From Clostridiales bacterium (lineage in GTDB: Bacteria; Bacillota; Desulfitobacteriia; Desulfitobacteriales; Desulfitobacteriaceae), in the NCBI GenBank assembly GCA_027357125.1, contig DAHVVW010000140.1, positions 1-5,908 on the forward strand: a DNA stretch of 5,908 nucleotides, in the 5' to 3' direction. Both the position numbers and the translations under genes were made by a program. This document shows positions 1 to 5,908 of this stretch, piece by piece. Each line of letters starts with the position of its first letter. Within the stretch, counting starts at the first letter, position 1. A model generated the notes under the pieces. The model made no database searches and was not told the origin of the DNA. It saw nothing but the letters and a program-made list of their open reading frames with translations.

Positions 1-958
1 ACATTGAACCCCGTACAGGAATGTTCCAGGCAATATCTTTTTCCATAGCAAAGAGGGGCTGGTAATTTTGAATCACGCTCACATCGGTGGTTGTGCCTCC
101 CATGTCCAGGGTTATTAGATTTGGTACTTGCATTTGGAGGCCAAAATAAGCAGCTCCCATTACTCCTCCGGCAGGACCGGAGGCAAATGCCTCTACGGGT
201 TTTTCCAGGATGGATTCAGCATTCACTACCCCGCCGTTTACTTTCAGAATACGCAAGGGTGCCTTAATACCCATCTCTTCTAAGCACTGGCGCAAATTCC
301 CGATATAGTTGAACATAATGGGTTTGAGAATTGCATTTAGTACGGTGGTACTGGTCCGTTCGTATTCCCGGATTTCTGGCAGGACCTCGCACGAGAGGGA
401 AATGAATGCTTCCGGGTGTTGTTCCAGAATTAGCTCTCTCACCCTGCGTTCATGGCCGGGGTTGAGAAATGAGAAAAGGAAGCTTACAGCGTAAGAATGT
501 ACTCCTTGCGCTTTGAAATAACGGACAGTTTCGCTTACCTCATCTTCATTGAGCGGGATGAGGACGTTTCCTTGCCAATCAGCTCTTTCACTTATTCCCC
601 GACGCAATTTTCGGGGAATTAAAGATTCAGGTCTTTCCCAAGTTGTGTCAAATAGTTTCTCCCGCCATACTCTTCTGATTTCCAAGGTATCGCGAAAACC
701 CTTCGTACAAATTAAACCCACGTTTTCTTGCTTGTGCTCCACTAAGCTGTTAAGTCCCAGGGTGCTGCCATGAACGAAGTAAGTAATATCTTTCGGACTG
801 ACCCCTGATTCGCGAAGGGCTTCCATGACTCCGAGCGCAGGATTGCTAGGGGTAGAGTGTGTTTTGACTGACACAACCTCCCCGGTGTCTTCATTTGTTG
901 CGACTAAATCTGTGAATGTGCCGCCGATGTCAATTCCTATTCTGATTCCCAAGATCAT
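1..958 (-). CDS. HyuA-like ATP-dependent hydantoinase/oxoprolinase/ketone carboxylase subunit A, 3' part outside window
   Basis: About 319 N-terminal residues are visible. The frame stays open to the window edge, so roughly the last half is missing compared with family members of about 650-720 residues. Seen: the N-terminal phosphate-binding motif DIGGTFTD (10-17), FVHGST (61-66), a TKGFRD...EIRR stretch (85-96), ASGPAGG (269-275) and the second ASKHA-like motif DMGGTTTD (285-292). These give a Hydant_A_N domain followed by the start of the Hydantoinase_A domain. Such subunits bind and use ATP and work with a HyuB-type partner in the cytoplasm. The gene follows the sigma54 activator gene by 11 bases, so the two are probably co-transcribed. 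The ATG at 958 is given as the start, but the ribosome site GGGGTGA lies directly against it; the in-frame TTG at 952 is better spaced and gives MGIRIGIDIGGTFTD, a typical family N-terminus. It is a paralog, not a copy, of the plus-strand HyuA. The substrate (hydantoin, lactam, oxoproline or ketone) is not determinable. Confidence 0.93.
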   Translation of the reverse strand, partial: MILGIRIGIDIGGTFTDLVATNEDTGEVVSVKTHSTPSNPALGVMEALRESGVSPKDITYFVHGSTLGLNSLVEHKQENVGLICTKGFRDTLEIRRVWREKLFDTTWERPESLIPRKLRRGISERADWQGNVLIPLNEDEVSETVRYFKAQGVHSYAVSFLFSFLNPGHERRVRELILEQHPEAFISLSCEVLPEIREYERTSTTVLNAILKPIMFNYIGNLRQCLEEMGIKAPLRILKVNGGVVNAESILEKPVEAFASGPAGGVMGAAYFGLQMQVPNLITLDMGGTTTDVSVIQNYQPLFAMEKDIAWNIPVRGSM

Positions 959-965
959 TCACCCC
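959..965 (-). promoter_or_regulatory. Ribosome binding site of the minus-strand hyuA-like gene
   Basis: On the minus strand GGGGTGA ends one base before the ATG at 958, too close for that codon, but seven bases (from the GGGGTG core) before the in-frame TTG at 952. The spacing favours the TTG as the real start. Confidence 0.55.
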
Positions 966-969
966 GTTT

Positions 970-2610
970 TTATTCATCCTCATGCCAGAAGCGCTCAGTT
1001 TTCTGGTGATACTTTTTGGCCTTTCTGACGATGGTAGATTGGCTTACTCCCAGCACTTTGGCCGCACGGTAGGTGCTTCCGTAAATAGTGAGAGCTTTAA
1101 TAATCATCTCTTTTTCTACTTGATCCATAACCTCTTGCAAGGTTCTCATTTCACTGTCATGTTCAAATTTGTGGTCAGCAAGCACTTGGTTGTTTACGGA
1201 AGCGGATTGTTCACGTTTGAGTACTTGAATAGGTAAGTGCTGCGGCAAAATAACATGATCATCAGCGGTTATCACCAATCTTTCTACGACATTTTCTAGT
1301 TCCCTGACGTTTCCGGGCCAGTTATACCGACAAAGAAGCGCTAGGCTATCCCCAGTAAACATCTTGCCGCTTCCATATTTGCGGGAGTACTTCTCTAAGA
1401 AGGCCGTAAGTAGTGCCGGGATATCTTCGGGCCGCGACCTTAAAGGCGGTATTTGAATAGGCAATACGTTAAGCCGATAAAACAAGTCCTCGCGGAAAGT
1501 CCCTTGGGCCACCATCTGCTCCAATTCCCTGTTTGTAGCAGCAATAATTCTAACATCTATTTTCTTGGGTTTGGTGTCTCCCAGTCTTACCAACTCGTGT
1601 TCCTGAATCACACGCAATAGCTTCACCTGCAAATCTAATGGAAGCTCTCCGATTTCATCCAAAAAAAGCGTTCCTGTATGAGCTAATTCGAAATAGCCCG
1701 GTTTCCCTTCTTTTCTAGCACCGGTAAAGGCACCCGGTTCATATCCGAAAAACTCGGATTCCAGCAATTCGCGGGGAATAGCGCCACAGTTAACTTTGAT
1801 AAACTCTCCTTTTTTATTGCGCGTGCTGGCACTATGAATGAGTTTGGCTATAAGTTCTTTGCCAACGCCTGATTCTCCTAAGATTAAAACCGTGGCATCA
1901 AATTGGGCCATTTTGGAGGCTAAATCGATGATCTGAAGCATCTGCGGGCTTTTGCTGACAATACCATGTTCAAGCATGTGCTGGGTACGTACAAGAGCCA
2001 GATTCGAAGAAAATTCCGCTGCTTGCACTTTAGTGTCTTCCAGAGCGTCCTTTAGTTCGACCAATTCTGTGATATCTCTAATATTAGTCACTACCCTTTG
2101 GATGTCTCCATCTTGATTAAATACAGGGATGGCAGTTGCCACATACTCTTTGCCGATTTCGTCCGCGATCACGATTCCATCGTGAACGCTTTGCATGATC
2201 GTGTTTAACTCATCATTTGAAATTTCGTTTCCGGAGAATTGTGCCTGGTCCAATCTATACGAAGCGAGCCTTTGAACCCACAGAACGCCAGATAGGCGTT
2301 CTTTATCATTTATTACCGGTATTACCGGGCTAAAGGACACGGGAATACTAGCTATTGTCTGTTCTTCCCTTGCAACCGGGATACCAATACTCATAAAATC
2401 TTTGACTAAAAGGTGGGGATTCTTATCGCGTTCGTTCAAAATATACTTTAGTACTTGTCCATTAATCATGAAAACTCCGATATTACCGAAACGGTCTAGG
2501 ACCGGTGCCGCAGAAACTTCCCAGTCAGCTAACAGGCTTAAGGCTAAGATAATAGATTGTTGAGGAATTAATAGAGGGAACTCCATACTCATCAAGTCTC
2601 GGACTTTCAA
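970..2610 (-). CDS. Sigma54-dependent transcriptional activator with CBS pair, shortened PAS, AAA+ and TyrR-like HTH domains
   Basis: This is an enhancer-binding activator that remodels sigma54 RNA polymerase by ATP hydrolysis. From the TTG at 2610 it has 546 residues. Domains: two CBS-like repeats (about 1-58 and 66-117; the second seems a few residues short), a PAS remnant (about 132-185, ending in a typical VVTNIRDITEL), a short coiled-coil-like linker (about 183-210), the AAA+ core, and a C-terminal helix-turn-helix (about 510-534, GSTYRAAKVLGVSQSTIVRK) of the TyrR type. AAA+ motifs are intact: Walker A GESGVGKE (245-252), GAFTGA (293-298), Walker B LFLDEIGE (315-322), arginine-finger region FREDLFYRL (372-380) and WPGNVRELEN (431-440). 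Intact GAFTGA indicates true sigma54 activation. An upstream TTG at 2661 would add 17 residues but has no ribosome site; the 2610 start has AAAGGGGG ten bases before it and gives a typical CBS beginning, (M)KVRDLMS. The PAS domain lacks most of its core (see findings). The gene is divergent from hyuAB and probably its activator; sensing through CBS/PAS is inferred. Confidence 0.95.
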   Translation of the reverse strand: MKVRDLMSMEFPLLIPQQSIILALSLLADWEVSAAPVLDRFGNIGVFMINGQVLKYILNERDKNPHLLVKDFMSIGIPVAREEQTIASIPVSFSPVIPVINDKERLSGVLWVQRLASYRLDQAQFSGNEISNDELNTIMQSVHDGIVIADEIGKEYVATAIPVFNQDGDIQRVVTNIRDITELVELKDALEDTKVQAAEFSSNLALVRTQHMLEHGIVSKSPQMLQIIDLASKMAQFDATVLILGESGVGKELIAKLIHSASTRNKKGEFIKVNCGAIPRELLESEFFGYEPGAFTGARKEGKPGYFELAHTGTLFLDEIGELPLDLQVKLLRVIQEHELVRLGDTKPKKIDVRIIAATNRELEQMVAQGTFREDLFYRLNVLPIQIPPLRSRPEDIPALLTAFLEKYSRKYGSGKMFTGDSLALLCRYNWPGNVRELENVVERLVITADDHVILPQHLPIQVLKREQSASVNNQVLADHKFEHDSEMRTLQEVMDQVEKEMIIKALTIYGSTYRAAKVLGVSQSTIVRKAKKYHQKTERFWHEDE

Positions 2611-2620
2611 ATTTGGTGTT

Positions 2621-2628
2621 CCCCCTTT
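2621..2628 (-). promoter_or_regulatory. Ribosome binding site deciding the activator start
   Basis: The minus strand reads AAAGGGGG, followed by ten bases and then TTG at 2610. It lies inside the coding frame of the longer reading from TTG 2661, which itself has no comparable site. This supports the shorter 546-residue protein. Confidence 0.6.
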
Positions 2629-2736
2629 CGAGTTCTTTGACTTGACAATATATTTCGGCAAATCAATCTATTTATCCTGTTATTTTCTTCTGAAATTGAT
2701 ACTGAATTGTTGAAATCTCGTCTGGCATATAAGCAG

Positions 2737-2754
2737 TAAGTCAAAGTTGAATCA
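2737..2754. promoter_or_regulatory. Possible weak third activator site
   Basis: TAAGTCAAAGTTGAATCA matches the perfect dyad at 2771-2788 in 12 of 18 positions, with an identical left arm TAAGTCA. It overlaps the next box by three bases, so its phase differs from the 19-bp spacing of the other two. It could be a low-affinity site or chance in AT-rich DNA. Confidence 0.3.
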
Positions 2755-2769
2755 GTCATGAATTACTTA
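2752..2769. promoter_or_regulatory. Imperfect 18-bp dyad, putative activator-binding site 1
   Basis: TCAGTCATGAATTACTTA matches the neighbouring perfect palindrome in 15 of 18 positions. Its centre is 19 bp from that of site 2, nearly two helical turns, so two dimers would sit on almost the same DNA face. The centre is about 116 bp upstream of the predicted start of transcription, typical for sigma54 enhancer sites. Confidence 0.6.
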
Positions 2770-2770
2770 C

Positions 2771-2788
2771 TAAGTCATTAATGACTTA
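2771..2788. promoter_or_regulatory. Perfect 18-bp palindrome, putative activator-binding site 2 (upstream activating sequence)
   Basis: TAAGTCATTAATGACTTA is its own reverse complement over all 18 bases. As TAAGTC-N6-GACTTA it has the arm and spacer lengths of TyrR boxes (TGTAAA-N6-TTTACA), and the adjacent activator carries a TyrR-like helix-turn-helix. The centre lies about 97 bp upstream of the predicted hyuA transcription start and 63 bases separate it from the -24 element. Binding by the 970-2610 product is inferred. Confidence 0.7.
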
Positions 2789-2850
2789 TTCCTATCCAGT
2801 CGAAGTCAAGAAACACAATATAATTTTGGATTTTCGAGCACAAACTCTAT

Positions 2851-2866
2851 TGGTATGAGATTTGCT
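2851..2866 (+). promoter_or_regulatory. Sigma54 (-24/-12) promoter of hyuAB
   Basis: TGGTATGAGATTTGCT matches the consensus TGGCACRNNNNTTGCW, with invariant GG at 2852-2853 and GC at 2864-2865 separated by exactly ten bases, and a full TTGCT -12 block. The two mismatches are T for C in the -24 block. Transcription should begin near G2877, leaving a leader of about 90 bases before the GTG at 2967. The divergent sigma54 activator gene and the upstream dyads support the call. Confidence 0.8.
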
Positions 2867-2950
2867 AGAGTTAATTGGCAGCCGGTAATCTGAAAATTTT
2901 GAATAGAAATATTTAAATGTTCCAAATGACCGATCTTATTTTTAATTATT

Positions 2951-2958
2951 GAGGAGGG
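2951..2958 (+). promoter_or_regulatory. Ribosome binding site of plus-strand hyuA
   Basis: GAGGAGGG stands eight bases before GTG at 2967. It is a strong site that fixes the non-ATG start. Confidence 0.85.
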
Positions 2959-2966
2959 ATTGAACA

Positions 2967-5012
2967 GTGGCTAAGTACAGGGTCGCAGTTGATGTCGGCG
3001 GAACCAACACAGACGTCTTTATTTTCGAAGAGCAAACGGGTGAAATTCAGGTGACAAAAGTACCATCGATCCCGTCTAACCCAGCATTGGCGATAGTAAA
3101 CGGGGTGGAGAAAGCGGGGATACCATTATCCGAGGTCACTTTATTTTCTCATGGTACCACAGTGGGCACTAATGCCTTGATTACCCGCAATCTGCCGCTG
3201 GCGGGAATGGTCAATACCAAGGGATTTCGCGATGTTATTGAGATCCGCCGTTCCACCAAGGAAGATTTGTGGGACGCCTATAAAGATGTTGCTCCCCCCC
3301 ATGTGCGCCGCCGCGATAGGTTAGAGGTAGCAGAAAGAATTGACGCTACCGGCAAGATCGTTAAACCTTTGAATGAAGAGGAAGCAAGAAAGATTGCCCG
3401 GTTATTAAGAAAGAAAGATGTGAAAGCAGTCGCTGTCTGCTTTATTAACTCGTATATTAATGGCATTCATGAACACCGCATGAAGGAAATCCTGGAAGAA
3501 GAACTGCCAGGGGTATTCATCTGTGCCTCAAGTGAGATTCTGCCGGAAATCTTCGAACACGAAAGATTCAGCACGACCGTGGCCAACGCGGTATTAGGGC
3601 CTGTGGTAGGACAATATCTGAGAGAACTCACGACTCGGCTAGGTGACATGGGGTATAAAAGGGACGTTCTGGTCTTGCATTCCGGCGGGGGCGTGATGAC
3701 GGCGGAAACAGTTGTTAATTATGCAGCCCGCATTGCCAGCTCTGGCATTGCCGCCGGGGCGATTGCCAGCGCTCATATCGCAAAGCTGTGCGGGTATGAG
3801 AATGCGATCGGCCTCGATATGGGCGGAACCAGCACGGATATTTCCCTGATGTATAACGGACAGGTAAGGGTAACCAAGGAATGGGATATTGAATACGGGT
3901 ATCCGATTATGTTCCCGAGCATTGAAGTCTTGACCATTGGCGCAGGCGGGGGCAGCATAGCCTGGGTTGATGAAGGGGGATCAATGCGCAACGGGCCTCA
4001 GAGCGCCGGAGCTGATCCCGGACCGGCCTGTTACTTAAAAGGGGGCACTGAACCCACCAACACGGATGCCAATCTGGTAATGGGGCGTCTCGGCACTAAG
4101 CTCTTGGCCGGTGACATGACAATCGATAAAGAGGCAGCAGAAAAAGCCATTCAGGAAAAAATCGCTGACCGCTTTAATTACAGTATGGTGGAAGCGGCCA
4201 ATGCCATCGTCAAAGTAGCTAATGCCAACATGTGTGATGCGATTAAACTAATTTCCATCCGCCGCGGGTATGATCCCCGTGAGTTTGCCCTGGTAGCTTT
4301 TGGTGGAGGGGGCTCGCTGCATGCTGCTTACCTGGCCAGGGAGATGGAGATTCCCACCGTTATCGTACCCCGCTATCCGGGTATCACGTCAGCCATGGGT
4401 TGCCTCTTGGTCGATGTGCGCCATGACCTCTCCAAGACGTATCTTGTCGATGCTAAGACGGTCAGCATCGATGATTTGGAGAAAGTGTATGCCGAGCTTG
4501 AACGGGAAGGCAGGACACTTTTAGAGGCAGAAGGCACGCCCCCGGAGAATATGCAATTCCTGCGCTTTGCTGATATGCGTTATGCAGGTCAGTGGCGTTC
4601 TTTAACAGTACCTGTTGCCAACCCCATTTCTTCCCTGGAGCAAACCTTGGAGACATTCCATAGTGAGCACCAACGCGAATATGCCTGGTCGAGCAAGGAA
4701 CAAGACGTGCAAATGTATGTCTTGCGTGTTACGGCTGTGGGTCTGGTTCCAAAACCCAATCTGCCTAAATATCCCAAAGACGGGGATGCGGAACAAGCTT
4801 TTAGTGGGATAAGACAGGTTTACTTCGAGGAAGCGGGCGGGTTCGTCGAGAGCAAGATTTATAACCGCGAGCTTCTACCTGCGGGTGCTAACTTTATCGG
4901 TCCCGCCATTGTCGAACAGCTTGACTCCACAGTGGTTGTCCCACCGGGTGTGAAGGCTGAAATAGACGAATATTTGAATATCATCATGCAAATCGGAGAG
5001 GGGAGGAGATAA
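2967..5012 (+). CDS. HyuA-like ATP-dependent hydantoinase/ketone carboxylase subunit A
   Basis: This complete 681-residue protein starts at GTG with a strong ribosome site. Length fits a stand-alone HyuA-type chain, not the much longer fused 5-oxoprolinase. Seen in order: DVGGTNTD (9-16, usually GGTFTD), SHGTTVGTNAL (61-71), TKGFRD..EIRR (84-95), HSGGGVM (238-244), ASSGIAAGA (257-265, usually SGPAAGA), DMGGTSTD (284-291), TIGAGGGS (323-330), GPQSAGADPGPACY (343-356), PTNTDANLVMGRL (363-375), RRGYDPREFALVAFGGGGSLHA (432-453) and PGITSAMG (471-478). This is a Hydant_A_N domain, a Hydantoinase_A domain and a C-terminal region. By family knowledge it binds ATP and, with HyuB, activates a cyclic amide for hydrolysis or a ketone for carboxylation; the protein is cytoplasmic, with no signal peptide or membrane segment seen. 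It is co-transcribed with the B subunit two bases downstream, probably from the sigma54 promoter at 2851. Whether it is a hydantoinase, lactamase, oxoprolinase or acetone-carboxylase-like enzyme is open. Confidence 0.95.
   Translation: MAKYRVAVDVGGTNTDVFIFEEQTGEIQVTKVPSIPSNPALAIVNGVEKAGIPLSEVTLFSHGTTVGTNALITRNLPLAGMVNTKGFRDVIEIRRSTKEDLWDAYKDVAPPHVRRRDRLEVAERIDATGKIVKPLNEEEARKIARLLRKKDVKAVAVCFINSYINGIHEHRMKEILEEELPGVFICASSEILPEIFEHERFSTTVANAVLGPVVGQYLRELTTRLGDMGYKRDVLVLHSGGGVMTAETVVNYAARIASSGIAAGAIASAHIAKLCGYENAIGLDMGGTSTDISLMYNGQVRVTKEWDIEYGYPIMFPSIEVLTIGAGGGSIAWVDEGGSMRNGPQSAGADPGPACYLKGGTEPTNTDANLVMGRLGTKLLAGDMTIDKEAAEKAIQEKIADRFNYSMVEAANAIVKVANANMCDAIKLISIRRGYDPREFALVAFGGGGSLHAAYLAREMEIPTVIVPRYPGITSAMGCLLVDVRHDLSKTYLVDAKTVSIDDLEKVYAELEREGRTLLEAEGTPPENMQFLRFADMRYAGQWRSLTVPVANPISSLEQTLETFHSEHQREYAWSSKEQDVQMYVLRVTAVGLVPKPNLPKYPKDGDAEQAFSGIRQVYFEEAGGFVESKIYNRELLPAGANFIGPAIVEQLDSTVVVPPGVKAEIDEYLNIIMQIGEGRR
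5001..5009 (+). promoter_or_regulatory. Ribosome binding site of hyuB
   Basis: GGGAGGAGA lies within the last codons of hyuA, five bases before the ATG at 5015. Placement inside the upstream gene is consistent with translational coupling of the A and B subunits. Confidence 0.8.
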
Positions 5013-5014
5013 AC

Positions 5015-5908
5015 ATGTCGCAAACGAGCCATTTAGACCCGGTAACTTTTGAAGTTTTGAAAAATGGTTTTATTAACTTAGTTGACCAAATGTCTGAGCA
5101 AATCCTGCGCACCTGTTATTCGTTTGTTATCTACGCCCGTGATTTCAGTTCCGGCATGTGTGATGTTAATGGAGATACGGTTATGCAAGGCAGCCAGGAT
5201 GTGGCGGTACATGTAGGAACGTTGCATTTGACTGCCAAAGCCGTGATCGATACGTTCAAAGATGATATCAACCCTGGGGATGTCTTCATTATGAACGACC
5301 CCTATGTGGGAGGAACTCACTTTAATGACACGCGCATCATTCGACCGGTTTTTTATCAGGGTGAGTTGGTTTCCTTTATGCTTTCAAATGGACACTGGGC
5401 AGATGTGGGCGGTTCAGTGCCTGGCTCTTTTGATATTACTGCAACGGAGCATTATGGCGAGGGCATGCGCATCCCACCGACAAGGGTTTGGGACAAAGGG
5501 CGTTACTTGCGCGATGTTGCTAACCTCCTGGTTGCCAATATGCGGATGGCTGAAGACAGGTTGGGAGATTTGAGAGCGCAAGCGGAAGCGACCAGAGTAG
5601 GTGAACAAATACTGATTAATTTGATGGATAAGTACGGTAAGGACACTGTCTTATTGGCTTTCAAAGAATGCCATGATTATGTGGAAAGGGTGGCCAGGGC
5701 CAAGATCAGTGCCCTTCCGGACGGAACCTGGGAAACGGTGGATTATATTGATATGGATCCGGAACAGGAAGAGGGCTTGGTTCCGATCAGGGTTAAAATG
5801 ACCATTGAAGGGGATTCGGTTGCGTATGATTTTTCCGGGAGCAGTCCGGTAATCGGTTGCTTTCTTAACTCAGCCTATAGTGCGTCCTTTTCCGCAGTGA
5901 TAGCCGGC
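5015..5908 (+). CDS. HyuB-like hydantoinase/ketone carboxylase subunit B, 3' part outside window
   Basis: The frame is open from ATG 5015 to the window edge, giving 298 residues, roughly the first half of a HyuB-type chain. Seen: DPVTFEVLKN (8-17), YARDFSSGMCD (40-50, the family's usual R-D-F-S block before an acidic residue), HVGTLHL (66-72), the hallmark MNDPYVGGTHFND (93-105), GHWADVGG (126-133), LPDGTW (234-239) and DFSGSSP (272-278). This is the Hydantoinase_B domain, partner of HyuA-type ATPase chains. By family knowledge, B chains complete the active site for the second half-reaction, and the conserved Asp/His residues of the NDPY-GGTH-D block are candidate metal or substrate ligands (inferred). 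It begins two bases after the hyuA stop, so the two are made together. A small third subunit, as in acetone carboxylase (AcxC), would have to lie beyond the right edge and cannot be judged here. Confidence 0.94.
   Translation, partial: MSQTSHLDPVTFEVLKNGFINLVDQMSEQILRTCYSFVIYARDFSSGMCDVNGDTVMQGSQDVAVHVGTLHLTAKAVIDTFKDDINPGDVFIMNDPYVGGTHFNDTRIIRPVFYQGELVSFMLSNGHWADVGGSVPGSFDITATEHYGEGMRIPPTRVWDKGRYLRDVANLLVANMRMAEDRLGDLRAQAEATRVGEQILINLMDKYGKDTVLLAFKECHDYVERVARAKISALPDGTWETVDYIDMDPEQEEGLVPIRVKMTIEGDSVAYDFSGSSPVIGCFLNSAYSASFSAVIAG

Larger units (their letters stand above)
2611..2966. other. Divergent intergenic control region
   Basis: This is an AT-rich spacer between the divergent activator and hyuAB units. 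It holds the two 18-bp dyads at 2752-2788, a cluster of AAGTCA-type half-sites between 2737 and 2808, the -24/-12 promoter at 2851-2866 and the hyuA ribosome site. I see no small gene, tRNA, riboswitch or terminator hairpin. No convincing sigma70 or sigma54 promoter for the minus-strand unit was found by eye, although one must lie in this region or overlap the dyads. Confidence 0.7.

Noticed and set aside
309..1236. Small plus-strand open frames at 309-494, 549-773, 825-1028 and 982-1236
   Set aside because: They lie opposite the hyuA-like and activator genes, have no family motifs, and are shadows of those coding frames.
2643..2674. Plus-strand TTGACA followed by an AT-rich stretch as a sigma70 promoter
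   Set aside because: No -10 hexamer at acceptable spacing, and the stretch overlaps the start region of the opposite-strand activator.
2724..2739. TGGCATATAAGCAGTA as a second -24/-12 promoter
   Set aside because: The -24 half is good, but the -12 half reads CAGT instead of TTGC and lacks the required GC.
2819..2824. TATAAT as a sigma70 -10 element for hyuA
   Set aside because: No -35-like hexamer lies 16-18 bases upstream; the match is likely chance in AT-rich DNA.
2789..2850. IHF-type bending site between the dyads and the promoter
   Set aside because: No WATCAANNNNTTR match on either strand; the region is only generally AT-rich.
2876..2890. TGGCAGCCGGTAATC as a -24/-12 promoter
   Set aside because: The -24 half fits, but the -12 block reads AATC, without the invariant G; the site at 2851 fits far better.
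3278..4812. Small open frames on both strands within the plus-strand hyuA
   Set aside because: All overlap a well-conserved 681-residue gene in other frames; no ribosome sites or recognisable motifs.
5078..5608. Open frames at 5078-5320, 5304-5573 and 5414-5608
   Set aside because: They are shadows of the hyuB frame, which is continuous from 5015 to the window edge with clear family motifs.

Overview
The window looks like chromosomal DNA of a Firmicute, most likely an anaerobic, Clostridia-type bacterium. This is an inference. It rests on strong GA-rich Shine-Dalgarno sites (GAGGAGGG, GGGAGGAGA, AAAGGGGG), GTG and TTG start codons, an AT-rich intergenic region beside mid-GC genes, and a regulator of the CBS-PAS-sigma54 activator type with a TyrR-like helix-turn-helix. 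No rRNA, tRNA, mobile element or CRISPR array is visible.

Layout: two transcription units diverge from one intergenic region (about 2611-2966). On the minus strand a sigma54-dependent activator gene (970-2610) is followed after 11 bases by a hydantoinase A-like gene that runs off the left edge (958 to 1). On the plus strand a complete hydantoinase A-like gene (2967-5012) is followed after 2 bases by a hydantoinase B-like gene that runs off the right edge (5015-5908). Both HyuA-like proteins belong to the ATP-dependent HyuA/5-oxoprolinase/acetone-carboxylase superfamily but are clearly different paralogs. HyuA and HyuB chains of this superfamily form complexes that activate a substrate carbonyl with ATP. 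Members hydrolyse cyclic amides (N-methylhydantoin, 5-oxoproline, caprolactam) or carboxylate ketones (acetone, acetophenone). The substrate here cannot be read from the sequence.

The intergenic region carries the most informative signals. A good -24/-12 promoter (2851-2866, TGGTAT-N5-TTGCT) points at the plus-strand hyuAB unit. About 65-100 bases upstream of it lie two adjacent 18-bp dyads, one perfect (TAAGTCATTAATGACTTA, 2771-2788) and one a 15/18 match to it (2752-2769). They have the 6-6-6 geometry of TyrR boxes, which fits the regulator's TyrR-like DNA-binding domain. The simplest model is a ligand-responsive activator that binds these boxes, turns on hyuAB through sigma54 RNA polymerase, and may also control its own divergent operon.

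Oddities worth attention are a PAS domain in the activator that lacks most of its core, mis-assignable TTG starts for both minus-strand genes, and a replaced proline in the usually conserved SGPA motif of the plus-strand HyuA.
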